From DAHVFK01 sp963755395 (GTDB taxonomy: Bacteria > Pseudomonadota > Gammaproteobacteria > Burkholderiales > SG8-39): 64,000 nt of DNA. Shown one piece after another: positions 58,187 to 64,000 of this stretch; the stretch's first letter is position 1, and each line of letters starts with the position of its first letter. The position numbers were made by a program, and so were the translations under genes. The notes beneath the pieces were generated by a model, which saw only the letters and a list, made by a program, of their open reading frames with translations, did not search any database and had not been told where the DNA came from. Location of the stretch: NCBI GenBank assembly GCA_963755395.1, contig CAVWJJ010000004.1:769253-833252 (forward strand), in the 5' to 3' direction.

Positions 58187-58684
58187 GTGAAGCACGACAT
58201 GGAGGTCGAACTGGCAAAGTTGCTCGATCAATACGACGAGAACCTGCGCGCCGTGGAGGAAAGGCGGCGCCGGGTCAAGACCGACGAGGACGCCTTCCGC
58301 AGCGGGTTCGCCGATCTCAGGGCAGGCGTCGTGCGGCCCGCGTTCGAGGCCACCGGAGCGATCCTGAAGGCGCGCGGGCATGAGTTCAGCATTGCCGAAG
58401 AAGAATTCTCCGGCGAGCCCGACGGCAAGTGCACCGAGGCGGCCATTTCCATCCGCATCGTGCCCGCCGGAACGGACGGCGCCCCGCAGGCGAACGCGCG
58501 CTATCCCTCGCTCTGCGTCGTCACCCGGCGCTACAACAAGACGGTGAGCATTCTCGCCAGCAACGCACCGCCCAAGACCAGCGCGGCAGCCGATTTCAAG
58601 GGCGATTACCAGCTGGCCCAGATCGACACCGAGCTCGTTCAGGCCGAGCTCCTGAAGCTGATCGCGGGGATGATCGCCACCTAG
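58187..58684 (+). CDS. Hypothetical protein, 165 residues
   Basis: It starts at GTG 14 bases after groEL. The N-terminal third is a charged helix likely to form a coiled coil (ELAKLLDQYDENLRAVEERRRRVK, given by ends only). The rest is a mixed alpha/beta part with SLCVVTRRYNKTVSILAS and FKGDYQLAQIDTELVQAELL. I recognise no family. It may be co-transcribed with groESL by position. Confidence 0.75.
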   Translation: MKHDMEVELAKLLDQYDENLRAVEERRRRVKTDEDAFRSGFADLRAGVVRPAFEATGAILKARGHEFSIAEEEFSGEPDGKCTEAAISIRIVPAGTDGAPQANARYPSLCVVTRRYNKTVSILASNAPPKTSAAADFKGDYQLAQIDTELVQAELLKLIAGMIAT

Positions 58685-58753
58685 ATCAGCAAACGGGATC
58701 GGAGTCGATTTTTTTCGGCGCTTCGCGCCGTCGTGCGCGATCATATTCGCGCC

Positions 58754-59081
58754 ATGCCGAAGAAGCATCACCACAACGTCTACGTCGTCGAGCTCTCGCC
58801 CGAAGTGCTGCAGCACGCGCGCTTTCGCAGGGCGAACCCCGACTACGACGCCACCAAGCTCTGCGTCTACGTCGGCATGACGGGCTTGAGCCCGAGAGAA
58901 GCGCTTCGCGAAGCACAAGAAAGGCGAGCGCTCCAACAGCTTCGTCGAGCGCTACGGCCTGCGCCTGCTGCCCAGGCTCTACGCCTGGGCCAACCCGATG
59001 CCGTACGAGGCGGCGCGCGAGATGGAGGTGGAACTTGCGATCGGGTTGCGGGAGGAGGGCTACGGGGTGTGGCAGGGCTAG
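58754..59081 (+). CDS. GIY-YIG-like small protein, one frame break near 58900
   Basis: The joined product is about 108 residues. NVYVVELSP and LCVYVGMTGLSPE followed by KRFAKHKKGERSNSFVERYG match the first two elements of a GIY-YIG nuclease-like fold. The arginine position is uncertain. A single extra A near 58900 breaks the frame. The C-terminus (PMPYEAAREMEVELAIGLREEGYGVW) includes the glutamate expected in the family. The stop overlaps that of the convergent patatin gene. A nuclease role is possible but untested. Confidence 0.72.
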
Positions 59082-61806
59082 GCGCCCCGGCGCAGCCGTT
59101 CGACGAGCTTCGCGCCGTTGTCGCCGCCGAACACCAGGCTGCCGATCTCGAGCCCCAGCTTGCGGTAGCTCTCCCACTGCGCCTCGTCGAAGAACTGGTC
59201 GGTGGTCGTCTCCTGCGGGAAGGTCGGGTGTCCCTGCTGGTACTGCCAGACGTCGAGCGGCGCCTCGGCGATCAGGCGCGGCTTGAGCACGATCAGCCAG
59301 CGGGCGCGGCCCTTGCCCTCGGGGTAGCTGACGCGGTAGAGCAGGGCGCACTTGTTGAGCACGCCGAGTTCCTTCTTCGCGAAATCGTCGTCGCGGCCGA
59401 AGATCGCGCCCGGCGCGGGATCGAGGTCGGTCACCAGCTCGAAGCGCGCCTGGTGGTCGATGCGCGCGAGGCGGAACAGGTTCGCCAGGTCGGCGAACTG
59501 GTAGCCGGGGTCGCAGCCGTTGTCGCACGCCACGACCAGGCTCACCTCGCGCTCGGGGCGCAGCAGCTCGTAGGCGGCGGTGTTCTCGAAGTGCCCGCCG
59601 TCGGACAGGTACTGGCGCGCGCGGTGCTCGCCGTAGAACTGCCCGAAGAGCTCGTAGCCGAGGTAGGTCTGGGTCGGGAAGGCCTTGAGCGCGAGCCACT
59701 CGAGGCCGAAGCCGACCGCGTCGCGGCCGATCTTCGAGCGCCACCACGCGCCCAGGCGCACGTTCGCCAGGCCCAGCAGCAGCGACAGCCCGAGCGTGGT
59801 CGCGCGCCCCAGGCCGGTGGTGAACGCCGCGCCCGAGATCCCGATCCACTGCCCGATGCCGTAGTCGGCGCCGCCGCTGCGGTGCGGATAGAAATCGCCG
59901 TCGAGCAGCAGCCCGGCCGGGCCGACCGAGATCGGCTTGCCCTTGCGGTCGCGCTGCACCAGCTGCTCGGCCGGGTCCACGGTCTGGTTCATGGTGACGT
60001 TGATCAGGTGCAGCGGCGCGAGCACCCGCGCGTCGTAGTAGTCGCTGCGCGCGATCGGGTCCTGCGGGTGCGGCTCGGCGGCGCTGTCGTAGGCGCGCGC
60101 CACCTGGTCGTCGAAGCGCGCCCCGTTCGACGCGCCGAGGTAGGCGCGCGTGATGCGCGCGCTGTAGAACGCCTGCAGCGTCGAGAGGTTGATGAAGCTC
60201 GGGAACAGCCCGTTGATCAGGGTCGGCACCAGCGCGAGCAGCACCAGCACCAGGCTGCCCGGGTACTGCGACGGCGAGCACGTCGCCGTTGACCACCTGC
60301 GAGGCGTTGCCGCCCCACTGCAGCCACTGCACCAGCATCGCCCACGCGGTCGCGACCGCGAGCAGCAGCAGCACCGCGCCGGCGGCCGCCGTGAAATCGA
60401 GCGGCAGCCAGGCCGGCAGCAGCGGCTTGCCGCTGCCGTCCGGGCGGGTCGCGAGCTTCTGCACCAGCCACACCAGCGCGCCGGTCAGCGCGCTCGATGA
60501 GAGCACGCCCCAGATCGCCGCGTCGGCGTGGCTGAGCCAGAAATAGAACGTCTGGCTCAGCGTGTCGAGCAGCGCGAGCACGGCGAGCCCGAGCAGCATC
60601 TTCATGCCCGCGGCGAGCGCGCGCGTCTGCTGCACGCGCTGGCCCTCGGCGCTGTGCGAGGCCAGCGCCGCCACGACGTGAAACAGCAGGCCGAGCAGCG
60701 CGAGCGCCGCGAGCAGCGACGAGCCGGTCTTCAGCCGCGCCAGCGCCGCGTCGCTGAGCGAGATCGAGAACGTGTCGAGCACGAACGGCACGCGCGCGAG
60801 CAACAGCGCGAGCGCGAGGTCCATCGCCGCCGGGAGCGTGAAGATGCGCCGCGCCAGGCCCGGCGGCTCGGCCGCGCCGCCGCGCCCCGAGATGAGCCAG
60901 AACGCGATCCCGCTCGGCACCAGCCACAGCACCACCACCGCGAGCGGCAGCACCCAGAGCGGGCTCCACCACAGCGACCAGGTGCTCGGGTCGGGGATCG
61001 CCCAGGCGTGCAGGGCGAAGAAATCGAACTGTGCCGGCGCGCCGAGCGGCGCCAGCAGCGCGAGCAGCGCGGGCTGGTACGCCGCGAGCGAGGACTTGAG
61101 GAAGGCCACCAGCGCGAACAGCAGCAGCAGCACGGTGCCGATCACGTAGTGGAGCGAAAACCAGTTGCGGATCGCGAGCCCCGCGGCGTAGACATAGTCC
61201 CCCGCGCCGGTGGGCGTCAGGTAGCGCCCGTTCTCGCGCAGCCAGGCGAGCGGCCGCCGGCGCCAGTCGTAGGGCTCGTCGCTGCGCACCCGCCCCGGCG
61301 GGTCGTCCTGCAGCACCCGGTAGGCATGATCCGCCGCCTCGAGGCAGTCGTCGTCCTGCGCCTTCGCCGCCTGCGGCGCCTGTCCGCTCCTGCCGCGCGA
61401 GGCCCAGCTTGCCGCGCATCCCCGCGGGCAGCGCGCGCGCGAGCGTGCGCATCGCCGGCTGCCACCACGGCGCCCCGTCGGGCGGCGGCTCGAGGCGGCG
61501 CGGCAGGAACAGGCTGACGAAGAACGCCCCGATGTACCCGCCGCCGCTCACCGTCGAGAGGTAATCGAAGCAGCGCAGCCACGACGCGGGCTTGCCGTTT
61601 GCGCCCTTGAGCTCGGCCTTCGCCAGCGCCTGCAGCACCCCGAGCGCAAACGTCGCGCTGCGGATCCCGCCGCCCGAGAGCGCGAGGCCCCAGGCCCCTT
61701 CCTGCGCGCCGCCCGTCTCGAGCTTCGGCGGCTCGACCCTGAGCGAAGCCCGGCGCTTCGCGATACGCGCCTGCTCGACGCCGAGCCAGTCGTTCTCGTC
61801 CGCCAT
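59078..61806 (-). CDS. Patatin-like phospholipase with a large membrane-spanning insertion, two frame breaks
   Basis: Joined frames give about 909 residues. The N-terminus has the patatin oxyanion motif LSGGGIRSATFALG near residue 45 and the nucleophile elbow STVSGGGYIGAF near 87. About 350 residues with at least eight membrane helices follow (from SLHYVIGTVLLLLFALVAF to SLVLVLLALVPTLI). The catalytic aspartate sits far downstream in YLSDGGHFENTAAYELL. Breaks lie near 61390 and 60268. The two halves of the catalytic dyad are thus separated by a membrane domain. It should hydrolyse membrane lipids from within the bilayer; this is inferred from domains. Confidence 0.83.
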
Positions 61807-61989
61807 GCCACCCTCCCCGGCGAATCACGGGCGGGACTGCGCGATAAATCAGGCGCAGCGAATTCGATTCACGCTACACCCGGGGAGAATTGCGGGTCAA
61901 CGGCGGGCAAAACGCCATCCACCGGAAAAGGGGCCAGGCTCGATTTAGTATGCTCGACGGCCCAAACCGCCGCAGCCCGGAGGCCGCCC

Positions 61990-62775
61990 ATGCCCGCCGC
62001 AACCCCGTCTTCGCGCATCGCCGCCGCCGTCGAGCGCCGCTTCGGCGCGACGCTCGAGGTTCCGCAGCTGCCGCAGCTGGATGCCCTGGCCGCGCTCAAC
62101 GAGCGCTCGGTGTGCCGGCGCTACAAGCCCGATCCCGTGCCCGTAGAGGTGCTGCGGCTGCTCTTGGCGACCGCGCTCGCCGCGCCCACCAAGAGCGACC
62201 TGCAGCAGGCCACCATCGTGCGGCTCGCCGATCCCGCCAGGCGCGCCGCGGTGTGCGCGCTGCTGCCGAAATCGCCCTGGCTCGCGCAGGCGCCGGAGAT
62301 CCTCGTCTTCTGCGCGGACGGATACCGGCTGCGGCGGCTGTTCGCCCGCAAGAAGGCGGAGTTTCCGAACGAGCACCTGGACGCGTTCTTCAACGCCGCG
62401 GTCGACGCGGCGATCGCCTTGAGCGCGTTCGTCTCGGCCGCGGAGCTCGCGGGGCTGGGAACCTGCCCGATCAGCCAGGTGCGCGATCACGTGGAGCGCA
62501 TCGACGCGCTGCTCGCGCTGCCCGAGTGGGTCGTGCCGGTCGCCGGGCTCGCGCTCGGCTACCCCGAGGCGAAAGAGCCGCTCAGCGCGCGCCTGTCGAT
62601 GTCCGCCACCGTGCACACCGACCGCTACGACACCGCTGCGGTCGAGCGCGAGCTCGACGCCTACGACGCCCGGCGCGGCAAGGACTGGAGCGGCGACAAG
62701 GTGAAGCAGTACGGCCGCGTCTGGCGGGCGGATTTCGCGGCGTACGTCCAGCGCAAGCGCTACCGGCTCGTCTAG
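61990..62775 (+). CDS. Nitroreductase-family NAD(P)H-dependent flavin enzyme
   Basis: This 261-residue protein has FMN-binding RSVCRRYKPDPVPVEVLRLLL near residue 40, the helix ALAAPTKSDLQQATIVRL, and a C-terminal CPISQVRDH plus GLALGYP. These place it in the NfsA/Frp-like branch. It reduces nitro groups or quinones or recycles flavin. It stands alone, with divergent and convergent neighbours. The 180-bp space upstream (61807-61989) shows no gene. Confidence 0.87.
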   Translation: MPAATPSSRIAAAVERRFGATLEVPQLPQLDALAALNERSVCRRYKPDPVPVEVLRLLLATALAAPTKSDLQQATIVRLADPARRAAVCALLPKSPWLAQAPEILVFCADGYRLRRLFARKKAEFPNEHLDAFFNAAVDAAIALSAFVSAAELAGLGTCPISQVRDHVERIDALLALPEWVVPVAGLALGYPEAKEPLSARLSMSATVHTDRYDTAAVERELDAYDARRGKDWSGDKVKQYGRVWRADFAAYVQRKRYRLV

Positions 62776-62778
62776 GCC

Positions 62779-63956
62779 CTACACCGCCTCCACGATGGTG
62801 GCGTTCGCCATGCCGCCGCCTTCGCACATCGTCTGCAGCCCCCAGCGCTTGCCGCGCGCGCGCAGCGCGTGGATCAGCGTCGCCATCAGCTTCGCCCCGC
62901 TCGCGCCGAGCGGGTGGCCGAGCGCGATCGCGCCGCCGTTGACGTTGAGCTTCGCCGGATCCGCGCCGGTCGCCTTGAGCCAGGCGAGCGGCACCGAGGC
63001 GAAGGCCTCGTTCACCTCGAACAGGTCGATGTCGCCGATCTTCATCCCGGCCCGCTCGAGCGCCCGGCGCGTGGCCGGGATCGGTTCTTCCAGCATGATC
63101 ACCGGGTCGCCCGCGGTGAGCGCGAGCGCGTGCACGCGCGCGAGCGGCTTCAGGCCGTGCGCCTTCAGCGCGCGCTCGCTCACCACCAGCATGCCGGAGG
63201 CGCCGTCGCAGATCTGGCTCGCGTTGGCGGCGCTGATCCGGCCGCCCTCGCGCAGCAGCTTCACCGCGCCGATCGACTCGAGCGAGGCGTCGTAGCGGAT
63301 GCCTTCGTCGGCGACGTGCAGCACCGTCTCGCCCTGCGCGTCCTCGATCTCGAGCGGCACGATCTCGCGCGCAAAAGCCCCGGCCTTGGTCGCCGCCGCC
63401 GCCCGCCGGTGGCTCTCGAGCGCGAACGCGTCGAGCACCTCGCGCGAGAGGCCGTACTTCTCGGCCATCATCTCGGCGCCGATGAACTGGCTGAACCCGG
63501 ACACGCCGAAGCGCTCCTGGATCCGCTTCGACCACGGCCCCACGCCGATCCCCTGCTTGGTCGGCAGCGACGACGACGTGCCCATCGGCACCCGCGTCAT
63601 GCTCTCGACCCCGGCCGCGATCACCACGTCCTGCGTGCCCGACATCACCGCCTGCGCGGCGAAGTGCAGCGCCTGCTGCGACGAGCCGCACTGCCGGTCG
63701 ATCGACACCGCCGGCACGCTGTTGGGCAGCTTCGACGCCAGCACCGCGTTGCGCCCGATGTGCAGGCTCTGCTCGCCCACCTGCCCGACGCAGCCCATGA
63801 TCACGTCCTCGATCGCCTTCGGGTCGATCCCGCGTGCGCTCGACCAGCGCATTCAGCACCTCGCCCGCCATGTCCGCCGGATGCCACCCGGCGAGCCGCC
63901 CGCCCCGCTTGCCCGCCGGCGGTGCGCACTGCTTCGATGATATATGCCTCGGCCAT
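62779..63956 (-). CDS. Acetyl-CoA acetyltransferase (thiolase), two frame breaks near its start
   Basis: Joined frames give about 391 residues starting MAEAYIIEAVRTAGGK. The acylated cysteine is in DRQCGSSQQALHFA, and the C-terminal histidine and cysteine are in GGAIALGHPLGASGA and QTMCEGGGMANATI. Extra bases near 63911 and 63832 put the first 40 residues in other frames. The ATG at 63956 has AAAGGAAAG upstream. It cleaves or forms 3-oxoacyl-CoA in fatty-acid breakdown or polyhydroxyalkanoate synthesis. The branch cannot be decided from sequence alone. Confidence 0.91.
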
Positions 63957-64000
63957 AGTCTTTCCTTTCGTGAGAGCGGGTAGCTTACGCCGATCCTTGC

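Overview
This 64 kb window is GC-rich chromosomal DNA of a betaproteobacterium-like organism. The pointers are GC-rich third codon positions, MnmC, adjacent parE and parC, groESL, PsiF, DUF1499 and SRAP proteins, and a dispersed GGGGTCTGTCCCC palindrome of a kind I recall from betaproteobacterial intergenic spaces. There is no rRNA, tRNA, CRISPR array, phage or insertion sequence. The gene mix is mostly housekeeping plus broad aerobic catabolism and respiration.

Layout. 1-8.3 kb: a rightward run with the end of a LutB-type iron-sulfur protein, an ACP/acyl-AMP ligase/acyltransferase fusion, a thiamine-diphosphate enzyme, a BASS transporter, an epimerase and an SDR. 8.3-15.4 kb: mnmC, a shattered mmsA, a tetraheme cytochrome, a TMEM175-type channel, and two divergent SMP-30 genes. 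16.4-20.2 kb: an orphan molybdenum hydroxylase large subunit and a PAS-GGDEF-hemerythrin protein. 20.2-21.1 kb: an AT-richer spacer and a VapBC-type toxin-antitoxin pair. 21.1-29.7 kb: parE, a small ORF, parC, a membrane diguanylate cyclase, a DUF1499 protein and a UvrD-like helicase. 29.8-34.2 kb: cysteine synthase with two small c-type cytochromes, then a VOC protein with an acyl-CoA-dehydrogenase-fold monooxygenase and a FAS1-like dehydratase.

34.3-39.4 kb: small secreted proteins including PsiF, a response regulator, a very large SARP-type ATPase regulator and a DsrE protein. 39.4-48.9 kb: OYE oxidoreductase, SRAP protein, P450, SDR, DUF4139 protein, phosphatase, CHRD lipoprotein, esterase, an Mrr-like membrane protein and FKBP isomerase. 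48.9-53.6 kb: an EmrAB-like efflux pair with an enolase-superfamily enzyme and a PanE-like reductase. 53.6-55 kb: two paralogous small membrane proteins with a candidate non-coding RNA between them. 55-64 kb: dienelactone hydrolase, groES-groEL, two small genes, a patatin with a membrane insertion, a nitroreductase and a thiolase.

Two features cut across the window. First, about 25 single-base frame breaks occur in otherwise well-conserved genes, mostly +1 insertions and heavily clustered in mmsA (11) and groEL (4). Because they hit essential genes, they look like residual sequencing error rather than gene decay. Second, a REP/REPIN-like palindrome family occupies at least six spacers. The least explained element is a hairpin-array transcript candidate at about 54161-54364. 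It has its own promoter and terminator, and an 11-bp inverted repeat in the adjacent divergent control region.
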